Source: Beroe ovata | Taxonomy: Eukaryota > Ctenophora > Nuda > Beroida > Beroidae | NCBI GenBank assembly: GCA_946803715.1 | Contig: CAMPET010000068.1 | Location: 109,298-173,297 of the forward strand | Direction of reading: 5' to 3' | Length of the DNA stretch: 64,000 nucleotides | In this document: piece by piece, positions 1 to 12,700 of the stretch | Layout: every line of letters starts with the position of its first letter | Numbering within the stretch: position 1 is the stretch's first letter | The notes under the pieces: model-generated | Databases searched by the model: none | The model's input: only the letters and a program-made list of their open reading frames with translations | Told to the model about the DNA's origin: nothing | Program-made: the position numbers and the translations under genes

Positions 1-1651
1 TTCTATCATGTCCGGAGTCGGACCACCCCCTCCATCACCATGCCCGAACAATAACATTTGATCATGCGCTCGTCCTTTGTCTTTATTATTCGATATAGTT
101 TTGAGTATGTCTTTTGTATTAACATCTGATTCATAGGTATCACCAGGGGGAAAATGTGCCAAGACTTTGCTTCCATCAATTCCCTTCCAATAAAATGAAT
201 GATGGGGGAATGTATTTGTTAAGTTCCAACTAAGTTTCTGACTCAAGAAGTAATTGACATCGCACAGCTTCATAATTTGAGGTAGCTGGCCACTATAACC
301 AAATGTATCAGGTAGCCAGAGGATGTCACTATGCATGCTGAAGTTGTTTTGGTAGAACATTTGGCCATAAATAAATTGCCTTATCAAAGACTCGCCATTC
401 GGTATATTTGTGTCCATTTCAACCCAAGAGCCACCAACAGGGACAAAATTGCCATTTCTAACTTGTGTCTGTAGTTCCGAAAAGAGTTTAGGATAATGAT
501 CCTGAAGCCAATCAAATTGAACCACCTGTGATCCAGCAAATTTAAAACTGTAACCTTCATTCATCATGGACAATGTTGAACTCCAACTTCTTGCAACTTT
601 ACGAATTGTTTCTTTATAGGGCCATAGCCATGCACAATCTATATGACAATTACCAATGGCATGAATCTTGTCTCTTGAGGAATTAGGAGTAGCACTGTCA
701 AAAAAGTCTCGGGCAGATTTTCGAGCTGATTTGTATGAATCATTTGAGTGATTACCAAGAGTAATGATATTAATGATATCATTTCCTGCAAACATAGCAT
801 CATACGACAAAGAGCTCTCAGGGATTGCATTTTTAGCTATATCATACATGACAGAAAGGTCCATATAAGTTTGATATTTGTCCTCATCCCTTTCAAAGAG
901 ATAAGCTTCTTTCAGGGCATAGGTTTTTCCTTTGTTAGGAGGGTTGATCATTCCATTATTACCAGCCCCAAACAGCCCTGAAAAATGTTTTTGTTGATAT
1001 ACTGCAAAGCATTGCTTGCCATGAGAATTATCAGTCTCAAATTTAGATCTACAATGAGGTTGTATCAGATAATCAAACAAAATAACTTCCTCTTCCATAA
1101 CCAATTATGATATAGGTACTCATTTACCTAGGAATTTAGTATTCAATCATTTGCTAAACCTGTGCAAGAGACTTGAATGAAAAGCACAAGATCCTTTGTG
1201 AAGTTGCTATCAACGGTTAGTCTGAATTCCTTCCTTTTACAGGAAAGACCTTGGACAGGAATACCACATTCATTACAAACAAGTGATTCAGCACCATCCA
1301 CATCCCAATACAAGTACATATTAGGTTTGGTGGCATACTTTGCTTCCACCAATACTTTAACCCAGTGTTGAGACCACCTGAATGAAAACCATGAAGTTGC
1401 ACTCTTGTCCAAATCTTAACATAATTCTCATACACATAAGTTATAAAGATCAAAATAAATCACACTTCTTGGCCTAAGTGGTATAATCAGAACAAACTCA
1501 CAGTGGCTGGAATATATTGTCTCTGTTCATAAGGGGAGAAAATGCATCACTTGCTTCAATGATATTTGGTAGGTTGGAATAAGACTGATCATCTAATGTT
1601 GATTTAAGAAGTTCAAGACCATAAGAAGAGTTTGAAAGTCTCTTGTTGATC
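1..1651 (-). CDS. MAN2C1: alpha-mannosidase 2C1, N-terminal half (partial)
   Basis: Glycoside hydrolase family 38 enzyme; the family member MAN2C1 trims free oligomannose glycans in the cytosol. Three exons read in phase: 1502-1651, 1160-1377 and 1-977, and the last runs off the window. The translation carries the family core: GNCHIDCAWLWPYKETIRK (metal-binding His and Asp of the HID motif), the LPDTFGYSGQLPQIM segment holding the nucleophile Asp, LSQKLSWNLTN, and FGHGDGGGGPTPDMI. Upstream, WSQHWVKV and GIPVQGL match the N-terminal carbohydrate-binding-like region of animal MAN2C1. Splice sites are CACT/gtgagt at 1502, tcag/G at 1377, ACAG/gttta at 1160 and tttttcag/GG at 977. The first coding exon was not found; it should lie above 1660, perhaps within the repeats. 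A nearly uninterrupted exon of about 1 kb covers the catalytic part. Identity is secure; the 5' end is open. Confidence 0.93.
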
Positions 1652-1811
1652 CTAGATAAGAACTATTTAGTTAAGCATAGGCATATAAGTCTACAAGTAT
1701 GGATTGATAGGTAAGCAAGTATGACAGACAAGAGTAATAGGTAACTACCTGCCATATAAGTTTACATGCTGCCATATCAAGCTATATTGTAACAGTCTGT
1801 AAAATATCAAG

Positions 1812-2742
1812 GAAAGATATTCATGAAATATGAATCATGGATTCATGGAAAGACGTATCCTCGTTACTTGATAGTAACAATGATCACAGATTGGTGAGAA
1901 AATATTGCACAAGATTATCTTATGAAATTTTGCTAAAACATTCTTAATCAACACATACCAGCTTCTTTTGAAATTCAAGTGTAACTGTAATTCAAAATTT
2001 GAATTACAGTTACACTTATGATCAGTGTGTCATACCTCTTGAGTTTGATTAACTTGTATTCATCATGACATCATCATATCTAGTCATCTCAAAGTTACAC
2101 CAAACACTCTAGTAAATATATTATAAGCAGATATTCATGCACCCACGACTCGAGGGTCAAAATTTTTTGTTTGCAGGAAATTTTGTGATCATGGATTATT
2201 GTGATCATGGATTATTGTAACTCTTTGTACTACGGTACACACTCCANACTCCGGAATTCTGAGCTTCACAGTTTAGAGAGACGGGTGGATTGGAGATAAG
2301 AATCAATGGAGGGGAAGAATTGAACTGAATGAAGATATTCATGAATAAAGATATTCATGAATAAAGATATTCATGAATAAAGATATTCATGAATCATGGA
2401 TTCATGGAAAGATATATCCTTGTTTCTTGATAGTAACAATGATCGCAGATTGGTGAGAGTATCTTTGAAATTTTGCCGAAACATTCCAAATCAACACATA
2501 CCAGCTTCTTTTGAAATTCAAGTGTAACTGTAATTCAAAATTTGAATTACAGGTACACTTATGATCAGTGTGTTATACCTCTTGAGTTTGATTATTATTT
2601 ACTTGTATTCATCATGACATCATCTAGTCATCTCAAAGTTACACCAAACACTTAAGTAAATATACTATAAGCAGATAAGCAGAGATCCGTGTGCACCCAC
2701 GACTCGAGGGTCAAAATTTATTGTTAGCAGGAAATTTTGTGT
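1812..2742. repeat. direct duplication of ~375 bp with internal palindrome
   Basis: Two copies, about 1812-2187 and 2371-2742, are offset by about 557 bases and match nearly base for base. Each contains a 41-bp palindrome (1978-2018; second copy near 2519-2559), with arms AAGTGTAACTGTAATTCAAA and its complement around one central base. The second copy has one arm mismatch. Between them, 2333-2394 holds almost four units of a 16-bp tandem repeat (AAGATATTCATGAATA), and 2185-2218 holds two units of another 16-mer. A single N at 2247 lies between the copies. No coding exon of MAN2C1 was recognised here. Confidence 0.85.
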
Positions 2743-2747
2743 TCGTG

Positions 2748-2853
2748 CTACCCTACGAAAACTGACCGCTCAGATCCGCGCGAGTCCGGNGGTCATTTTT
2801 ACAGGAAAAATCGCAAAATTCGCGATTTTGGGCGGTCAGTTTTCGTAGGGTAG
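2748..2853. mobile_element. MITE-like element with 22-bp perfect terminal inverted repeats
   Basis: Arms at 2748-2769 and 2832-2853 are exact inverted copies (CTACCCTACGAAAACTGACCGC). The element is 106 bp, contains an N at 2790, and has no coding capacity. Just beyond, at 2870-2888, lies TAGGGTGAAATCCTACAA, which recurs at 26351-26370 and is inverted at 26278. The family is therefore dispersed in this genome. No target-site duplication is obvious. Confidence 0.6.
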
Positions 2854-3742
2854 GTGAATGACCCAGAGTAGGGTGAAATCCTACAAACGTAATCAGAGCA
2901 GCCAGCGGTTGAGCGTTAGCGGCGGGCGGCGCTCGCGAAACCTAGTTCTATCGTAGACACGCAAGCATGACGCGCACGCTTTCATCGAAGGCCGAAAAAG
3001 CTGCCTGTTTCGGCCTTCGATGAAAGCGCGCGCGCCGAGCGCAAAAAACGGTGCAGACAGATTACATCCGGCAAAGTTAGCAATAGCATGACCAATGACT
3101 TAAAATTTATAGCATGTCACAGTTATAAAGCATAATGACAAAATAAATCTCGAAAATATCATATCATCAATAAACTGTGATTAAATTCTTCTCCGGTGGA
3201 CTGATCATTGACATTCTGAATCTCCGTTCGATCCCTACTGTCTGTGAGGCAACTAATCATACCTTAACATTCATGATCATTACAAGACTTACATACACAC
3301 TCAGAGTACACAATACATACAATACATACACGTTGTGCGCTGTGTAAGTCGTGCAGTGAGCAACAACAACATGTAAATCGTGTACTACACTGACACAATT
3401 TATATGTTGCTGCTATGAGGCGTGAAACGTGTATAACTATTTACATAACATTGATAACACAAACATCTAACCCTTACGTCGATAAAAGTGAAATACAAAC
3501 ATAACGTGACAACTTGGCCTCGGCAGTTCTTATAGTCTTAGTAGTGGGCCTTGCCATGGTCGCCAGGTGGCAGTCATACCGAAGCAGTGAGGCTTCCCCT
3601 GCAGTACACTGGGCTAAGGGCGTGCTCAGTGCTCAGTGCTCTTCCTGACTGGCGGTAGTACCGATCTTTCCACAGGTGACAGGTCTTAATCAAACTTTCC
3701 TCTTTGTTAAAGAAGAAAATGTATCTTTAAATCAGGATGGTT
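2854..3742. other. repeat-bearing spacer between MAN2C1 and the RhoGEF 3' end
   Basis: This holds a 19-bp perfect hairpin at 2979-2997 / 3008-3026 (CTTTCATCGAAGGCCGAAA, 10-base loop) inside a GC-rich CGCG island (about 2895-3060). The flank CGCGCGC...ACATCCGGC is related to sequence at 19716-19780 and 49655-49705. The rest (3060-3742) is AT-rich with no exon recognised on either strand. Confidence 0.6.
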
Positions 3743-6700
3743 CTAATCAAGATTCCTGTGCATTGTGCTGAATATTGCAGTAGAATTCTCGTTGCTAACA
3801 ATCTTTTCTAACAACTGTTGTTTTCGCAATATCTGAAACAATAATTGTACAATCAGTGATCATGAAAAGGGTGAGCTGGTATACGCCCAGTGAAAAATTA
3901 CCAGAGTACAGACATGAACACAAGATTAATTGTGGAGGTCAGCTTCTCTGCTATAATTATGTGTGAGTTATTGTGTAGGTGCATAATGTAGGTGTGATCT
4001 GTGATAGTATCAGCGGGATATAGAGTGAGAATGAACAGCCCTCGTTTTATCGATTGTCTAAAAATATCCCCGATATTTGCATGATATTGGTACATTCTTC
4101 ACGTTGTGTCATGTAACACACGGTGAACAGCAACAATGCTGGTGGTTAGCAGCAGGAGTTGCCAGACAATGATGACATACTAAAGTACGACGATAATCCA
4201 CTCTGTATTTTCTTCATAACCCCGCCCTGATAAATTGGGTGGAATATTCACACCTATATCATTATTATCGCAGTAGGTGATCTACTGCAATTGCCAATTA
4301 CAATATACTGAAATATCCTGGGATGAAATCTGCCTGATAACCCTGGTTTATAGTCACATTTGCGAGATCGCATTTTAGCAGTAACAGGTTAGCTGGTGAC
4401 GGTAATGGGTAACAACACTATTATGTGACGATATTCATTGTTCATAGTACTGCGATACGCTTGTTACTTATTTCAAACTCCCTACCCTCATGACTATGGT
4501 CTATTATAATCGTGATGCAAAATGTCCTCACCTCCTTGTACTTTGCATGATCGGACTCTATTTCCACTGTGAATGACATGGGGAACCAGCCCCTAACTCC
4601 ATCACTTTGGCGTTGTCCATAGCACCAACCTAGAATATCAGACTTAATATCAGCTTAATCAGGTTAATCAGGTTAATATCAGCTTAATAAGCATATCTGG
4701 GAGTAATAACAAGAGTAACATTAAACATACCATCGGTATACTTTTTAAGGACCCGGCAGATTTCCCCTTGCTGAAGCTCCAGGTCATCTTCGTTAGTCTT
4801 TTTGTATAGGTGTTTCGCTTGTACCAACGGTACATCTGAATATTGATCCAAATGGGATATTCGGTGAAAGGACTGACATCACTGCGACTTGATTTCCGAA
4901 ATAATGATCTATCAAGATTAAAATTAGACATCAGTGATTATGATTAGTAATTACCCCATTCCTCGTAGATGGTTTCGTCTTCGTTACTGTTCTCCTTCCT
5001 CTTCAAGACTTCCATCCATTTGTCCTTTTCGGTGCTGGAAGAAAAGCGACTATAAGTAGGAACAAAACTGGGACCATGAAAAAGGGGATTACGACCAACT
5101 AACTAGTGCCAGTGGAACTTAGGGTTATGATTATGAAGACATTGTAGTTTGAACATAGTATAACTCACGGTGATTGGCATTGTATGATGAATTTCTTGTC
5201 CGGCGGAGAAAGTAGTTGTAGGTTGAAGATCCTATCATGTTCAATCTTCTTCTTGTAACTGGACGGTGGTACGAAGTTGGGTAGAACCTGGACCAACTGT
5301 CTCGGACTACATTCCGTCAGAATTATCTTCCTGCGGGAATGATGATTGATGAGGTAAGAAGTTAGTCAGGGAGGGAAGCTGGAATATTGAGAGTTTCGTT
5401 AAAAACAACGCCTGAAAAACATAGTGACCACTTTAGTTCCGGGACCACTAGTTCAGTTAAACAACATCTGTAAAATACTAAAATGTTGACCACTAACGTT
5501 TCGTCTTTGGGATCGTTCACTCCAATAACGAGATAGTCCGTGAACAGCCACATGTTGATTTTGCTGCCCATCATTTTACCATTCTTGAACTTGAGAATGT
5601 GCCCTAGTCCTTCTTTGATGATCAGTCTGTCAGCTTTGTCAGTGAAGCTCTTCAACTTGATCTTTGCAAAGTCACACCTGATAGATTGTTCGACATAGGT
5701 ACGTTAGCTACGTTATCCCCACACTTAAATACGAGAATTTTACGACTATCGCAAGAAAAAGCGCTGGTTTTCTCACCTTCTGTCGAGATTTTCCATCTTT
5801 TTCCTCGTCTCTGCGCGTCTCACACCCTCATTACACCTCTCAACTATCTCACAGATGTCATTGTAAAGTGCCATCAGCGGTTTTTTATCTGTGGGAAACG
5901 CACTGATTCAGTGGATCGCCAAGGACCATGGATGTGAAAAGGAGAGATTCCAAATCGTGATTCATCTAGTTAAGACCTGTTTCCGCTCGGGACTATTCTA
6001 TAACAACGATCAGAGCACCCTACAAAGCCCCCCTCTCTCCATGTCACTAAGAGCACAACCCACTGCCTTCTCTCTACATACCTGGACTTGAATCCTCCGT
6101 CTTCTTGATAACGGCATCCAGGAGGAGGGGCATACGACATATCCGCTGCATTGGCAGGATCAGGNACGACATATCCGCTGCATCGGCAGGATCAGGTAAC
6201 TAGTCAGATTTTGACCGTGGAGCGATACTTCCCGGTCGGTGAGAAACTTCTCGAAATCAGGATCTTCCGCTCTGTGTGTGGGGATAGGGCATGAAGTATC
6301 CGCAATTGTTCATTTGCAAAAGGGGGCCGGGGGGTCAATATAGATTACTACGGGGGTCCATTATGCTGTTGTACAGGTTCTCGAGAATAGTTACTTGTGT
6401 CGTGTGAGAATGTCTTGCTGATTGGCTGTGTTTGCACAGTACGTCACAAACGCCGGGAAATCTCTGTCTGCCTGAGAAAAAACAATTGATGATAGAGGTG
6501 GCAAAGCTGCGACATCGGAATGTTCGCTATAAAATGCGCTGACACTAGCACGTCAGAACTGATCTGTGTAACGATTGGGTAGCCCATTCGTCAGAACTCG
6601 CTGACACCATTTCATAAATGTGACGTAGGAATGCATGCAATGGAATGTGCTGACACCAGTGCGTCAAAACAGGCCTGTGTGACGATTGAGTACTCCATTC

Positions 6701-9700
6701 GTCACAATTTGCTGACACCACTACATAACAGTTACGTAGGAATGCATGCAATGGAATGTGCTGACACCAGTATGTCAGAGCAGGCCTGTGTGACGATAGG
6801 GTACCCTATTCGTCACAACTCGCTGACACCACTGCATAACTGTGACGTAGGAATGCATGCAATGGAATGCACTGACACCAGTCCGTCAGAACAGGCTTGT
6901 GTGACAATTGAGTATCCTATTCGTCACAAATTGATACCACACTTGTGGACTGGAAACAAACTCACTGAATGCCGGAGAATGCTAGTCATGCTGTCAACTG
7001 TTATCTTTCCGTGATATAAGGTTCTCAGTTCCTGTAACAATCTGGAAAAATGAGATCATATCATGTATAATAAGTATGATCTGATCTGATTCAATTAATG
7101 GATTCCACGAATTTGAAAGAACGCACGCGCGTGCGCGCACTGTAATGCTGAAATGCAGCTTCGCGCCTTACTGCAAAGACAAACATCTTCCTCTTCCAAA
7201 ACAGAAAGTGGATCACGTGTCATATCTTTATATTATCACCTTGTTTTGATGTAGAAAATATGTTATAAACAAGACATGATGCTTTATTATACCCGCGTGT
7301 GTTGAGTGTTTGCCTGCCATATGATCGCGACAATGTGCTTGTCTGACAGGTAAACTGAAATTTCAAAACTCGTGCCAAGTGAAGATACCTGTCGCTGACA
7401 GACATGATTTCGTCGATGTTGCACAGAATTGACTCGGGACCTTCTGGGAATTCATCCAGATAGCACGAGAAGAGATTATCGCTGATAAACTGAAATAATC
7501 CGTGAAAATAACGAACATCATCAGCAAACGATAATGTTGAGAGGGTATTTAGCTTAGAAGAGTAAAGATTTGGAATGAAGTTCACGTCGTGTTGCATGAT
7601 GAATCGTATGATTGAGAAGGATTTCAAGTTCCCTTACTTGTTTGTCGAGAACTTCCAGACTTTTCCTATACGTTTCCTCTGTAGTGAATATCTCGTACAT
7701 GGCCTGTGAAACATCGTGTAAACTGATGATTTCAGAGATCGATAGTGTACTGGGGTGGAATGAAACAGTAACCGTATGATTTATTATCACAAACTTGTAA
7801 TACACACTTTTTACCACACTGCCTCAATATGTACGTCAATAGTCACACCTGCCTGCTATCGCAAAGGATAAACCTATAAACCACAAGTTTAATCCAAATT
7901 CGGAGTTGTTTCCAAGTGGTATACTTTGACTAAATCGTAAGAACGTGTTTAACTTCCGTCTCGCCAGCTTCCTCTCTCTCTCAGCCATTACAAGACGCGA
8001 GTATACATAGTTTGACGTTGTGCCATGACCCCAACAATTCGACTCAAATATGGCGTTCCGTATCAAGGGGAGGGGGGGGTTGGTTAACAAAATTATATAA
8101 TAACAACCCGATTAATTCCATTTCAATCCCATACCCAACCGCCTGTACGCTACTCATGTGATCAACGTCATGAGGAAATAACGTATTATAGTTGGAGGAC
8201 AGGTATATCATTGAACTGTTAGAGGGAGAGTTTATTATAGGAATACAGATTTGCTCATGATTCTATCGGTACCCCCTCCCAAATAATCCGCCCGGAGAGA
8301 GCTCATAGCTGCTTGTTAATCGGAGTTCAGGAATTACAGCAGGAAAACAATCGTAACGAACAATAATTGGCCCTTCAATTGCTACAAACAACCTTGCCAG
8401 TTGGTAGCAATCCATCTCTGATAATTGATGGTGTAATTGGAAGGTTAACCAGAGGTCTGATTAGTTTATGGTTAGTCGTGGGAATAACGTTCTAAGAGGG
8501 TGTTCAAAATGATACGTTTTGATAAACAGATGGGATTGCCTAGTAGAAATAAGCAATCTATTGCTGACAATTCTATACTAACTTCCAAATAAAATTGATA
8601 GGTACATTACCTTGATGTCAACAAAGATGTCAATAAAGGAATGATAATATTTTGGGAATTGAGGCGATGCTGTCTTTGAAAATAGAAATTTCTAATCTGA
8701 CCTGTTCATTTCGATTGCTCCCCATCCTCAGAAAATTACAAGCTCAAAACTAAGAAATACCGTACAAAATTGGTTTCTATTCGCAGTTGAAAAACTTACC
8801 CCCTTACTGTGAAAAATGCGACAAATTCTAGATAACCATCGTAGAACAGGGACAAGATGAGTTATAATTCAGTACAAAAATAAGACAAGAAGTAAGTACA
8901 GATAACAGTCCCTCAAAATTTCATTGTTCATGTAATACCTAAACTGTTTGATCAAATGAACAATGAATATAGAGACACAAAAAATACAATATGAAAGATT
9001 GTTACCTCCTGCCTCGCTCGCTCCATCTTGCCCAACTCATCGGTCTCCAGAATCCCGCTGTCGACTACCTGACGATAGAGATGATGTTACTCAATGTGTT
9101 TCATCCCGGTGTAACACCATGCGTTACACCGCGCGTTACACCGCGCGTTACACCATTCGTTACACCGTGGTGAGAGAAAGTTTAAATATCCTCGGTCCTC
9201 ACCAGTGTGGAAATTGGGAGTTATTTGTCTGCTAGTTTATCGGGAATTATCGTAACTGTTCGAAAGACCCACCTCTTTCCGTTCATGCCAGTATTCTCTA
9301 AACCCTGATTTGCTCTGCTGATTGGGAGCCGATGTTGCATTTTTCTGGATTATGAAGAAATCCTGGCTTTGCTCGTACGTGATTTCATCTAGATCAGCCG
9401 CAATCTGCCCATAGATATCGTCTGAAGAATGAACTATCTTGAGGGAAAAATCTCGTAATATTTCACTTTGCGGGGGAGTGCCTGACTCATACCTGTTGAT
9501 AAAACTCGAAACATGAAACTCAATGATACAAAACTTCCTGAGTCGAATTTTATGCATTCCGGAAGACATTCGGAGGAAATAGAGCGGTTTTTACTGATTA
9601 AAATTGTGTTCTGAGTAGCTTACACAAAACGCACACAAGCCTAGACAAAGACACACATGAAACGCGCACAAACAGACACATACACGTATAAACAGACAGA

Positions 9701-12700
9701 CACAACTCCAGACAGTCACGAATTATTCACGGCACGAATTGCTTAGCTGCAGCATTCACACCGGTTCTGACTTTTTTCTAATCCGTCCCAAAAAACCACA
9801 GTGATTTCAGCTGAAAATGACACGATATCAGCGTTGACACCAGTTTTAAAGCTGGCACTAGATCAAGCATTAGCAAGTTGACACCATCCCCAGCGTTAAC
9901 ACTTCCCCAGCATTGAGACCATCCTTCAGCGCTGACACCACTCCACACAGCTGACGGATGTTACCTGAGACATGTTCAGACAGCCATCTGTCCACAAAAC
10001 TGGGAACTGATCTAACTTTGTTTGACATAAGTGGTGTCACACCTCTGCGATAGTACGACACGTCATCCAGATGTCGATACAACTAAAAACGACAGTCGAT
10101 ACATCTATAATAAACGACAATCGATGTATCTATAAACGACAGATTTGGACACGACAACACACATAGAAATGCTGGCTGATGGCAGACAATCAGCAATCAC
10201 TTTAATCAGATATTAAACAACGGCGTGACTTTTGAACACAACAAAAGTGAAAGGTGAGAGATGTTGAGTTTTTTGTGTTAATCAGAAATTAGGTAATTCA
10301 ACTGCACATCCAGAAAACACAAAACACGGAGTAGGTTACTATAATTATAATTAGCTTATTAGAGACATTTTCGACAGTTATACACCGTGTGATGAGACCT
10401 ATGTTTGTCCATCGTGAGTCATGAACAAGTCTCATCAAGATATTGACAGTGGTGTCAATGATTACACCAGCACAACCTGACAATAGCGACGTTTGTTTCA
10501 ATAGGAGATCTATGATAATATCCATGATACAGTAAGTTAGACTGACACAATATCACGTCTCATGTCCAGTGTTAACAACCTCATCAATATTACTCAATGC
10601 TCATATTACTCAATGCGAATACGAAATAAATCCCCTTTTTAAATACAAAATGCGAAACGCAAGTTGCGATATCGGACGTCTAAAGATCTAAAGGACCTGC
10701 TGTTACAGGACACAAAACTTTAACCGGGGCTGGTTCAGCAGAAAGCAGAAGTTGTATTTATGAGAGACTGATGTCTCATATCGAAAATGGTTTAGACCGA
10801 CTGTAATTATGGTTAGACAAACGCACATAACATTTCATTCATAATTTAGACCGACATGAATGCTATGGTACTACAACATAATAATACAAATTGCACTCTG
10901 AATCCCGAAATTAAGAGCTCTTAAGTTCAGAAGTTTCACTCTAATCTGAGTATGCAAGTTCCATAATAGGATTCTATCCAAATTTGATGCTCTACAGCTA
11001 CAATATCTGTCAAGTGTCAGGTTGAGTATCGGTCTCCGTTTTGACACCTACGTCAATCTCCCTCTGACAGGGTACATATTTTGATAATGTGTTTGTGGTC
11101 CCATGTTGACACCCTCTTCAATCCACCGTAAATATATCGGAAAGGGCATGAAAACCGGTGTAGACTCACACCGGCTAGTCAACAAACATGTTAGTAAGGG
11201 TAGGTTGTAGGTATGATTTGGCGAGGTTTCAAGGCTGGACTACGGACTTTTGTTCAAACTTCTGAATTTGCTCCGTTTACGAACGCTTTACGATTAGAAT
11301 TTGTGTCGGTTTATTTCAACTAATAACATGCATTCTGTCACTCAACAATAGTATGATCTAACTATTTTCATGGGGCTGATACTAGTTATTGTATGCGATA
11401 AATGAGTTGGGAAGGCATCATCGCTCCCACAATCAGAGTCATGGGTTAGACTCGACATGATATGCATGCATAATTGGCAGCCGACATGGTACCATCAGTG
11501 ATAAAACTATGAAACATCATATAAACAGTGATAAACCATCATATATCAGCTAGATTCTTACTATAAATAACATGAGCGGGGGAGCGGAAGTCGCCACTGA
11601 TTCACGATGTAACACATTGTGTAATGTCTGATAATAATATTTCGATCGTCGATCATAGTGTTGGCAAGGTGGAAGTCTGGTTATCATTATGATTATTAAT
11701 AATGCAAATTCCGACAATATGACAGACGTCAATCTCGAGAGTCGAGACCATTGAAACGTATAGCTCACGTGTTATCACCATGAAAATTAGACAAAAACAC
11801 AGACAAAGTGACAAGGAACTCATGATATTGATAAATAGACAGAAATACTGACAAGGAAGTCAACAGTAATCCCAGTTGAATTTACGGTGATTGAGAGGAT
11901 CGTTTTCGGTGAAACAAATGGATTTGGTCCGGCAAAATATGCAGGAGCTCAAAGAAAAACAAACCTCTTTGAACCAAGGCAAAATTATAGACGGTATAAT
12001 GCAAGTGTGTGTCAGTGTGTGAGCAGGAGGGAGGCCAAGTACTGACCTTTTTACGGAGGAGTGTGTGTGTGTGTGTATGTGTGTGTGTGTGTGNNNNNNN
12101 NNNNNNNNNNNNNNNNNNNNNNNNNNNNNNNNNNNNNNNNNNNNNNNNNNNNNNNNNNNNNNNNNNNNNNNNNNNNNNNNNNNNNNNNNNNNNNNNNNNN
12201 NNNNNNNNNNNNNNNNNNNNNNNNNNNNNNNNNNNNNNNNNNNNNNNNNNNNNNNNNNNNNNNNNNNNNNNNNNNNNNNNNNNNNNNNNNNNNNNNNNNN
12301 GTGTGTGTGTGTGTGTGTGCATGTGTGTGTGAGCATGTGTGCGTGTTGGCGTCTCAATATGGACCAATATGGTAGTTCCAGTAATAGTATTACGGGACAC
12401 GCACGTTAGAAACTTTGCACCTACTTCGATAATGCATTACTGTCGTAACGCAACCACCACTCTTGTACAGAGAGTAACACACAGTAACGGGGTGTTACCA
12501 GGAATGACCAAGAGTAACACATTGTAACCATGAATAACCATTGGTTACTCTTGTTAACTTATCAACAGTAACCAACACAGATACGTCACAGTATAACACA
12601 GATACGACACAGTATAACACAGTATGTCACAGTATGTCACAGTATAACACAGTATGACACAGTATGACACAGTTTAACACAGTATGTCACAGTATAATAC

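Noticed and set aside
6631-7014. 127-codon plus frame with repeated GMHAMECADTS
   Set aside because: By-product of the 112-bp minisatellite, running into antisense of RhoGEF exon 6966-7041.
11860-12409. Frames crossing the N run (poly-HT, poly-VC)
   Set aside because: They read through a dinucleotide repeat and Ns; only exon 11886-11947, in another phase, has support.
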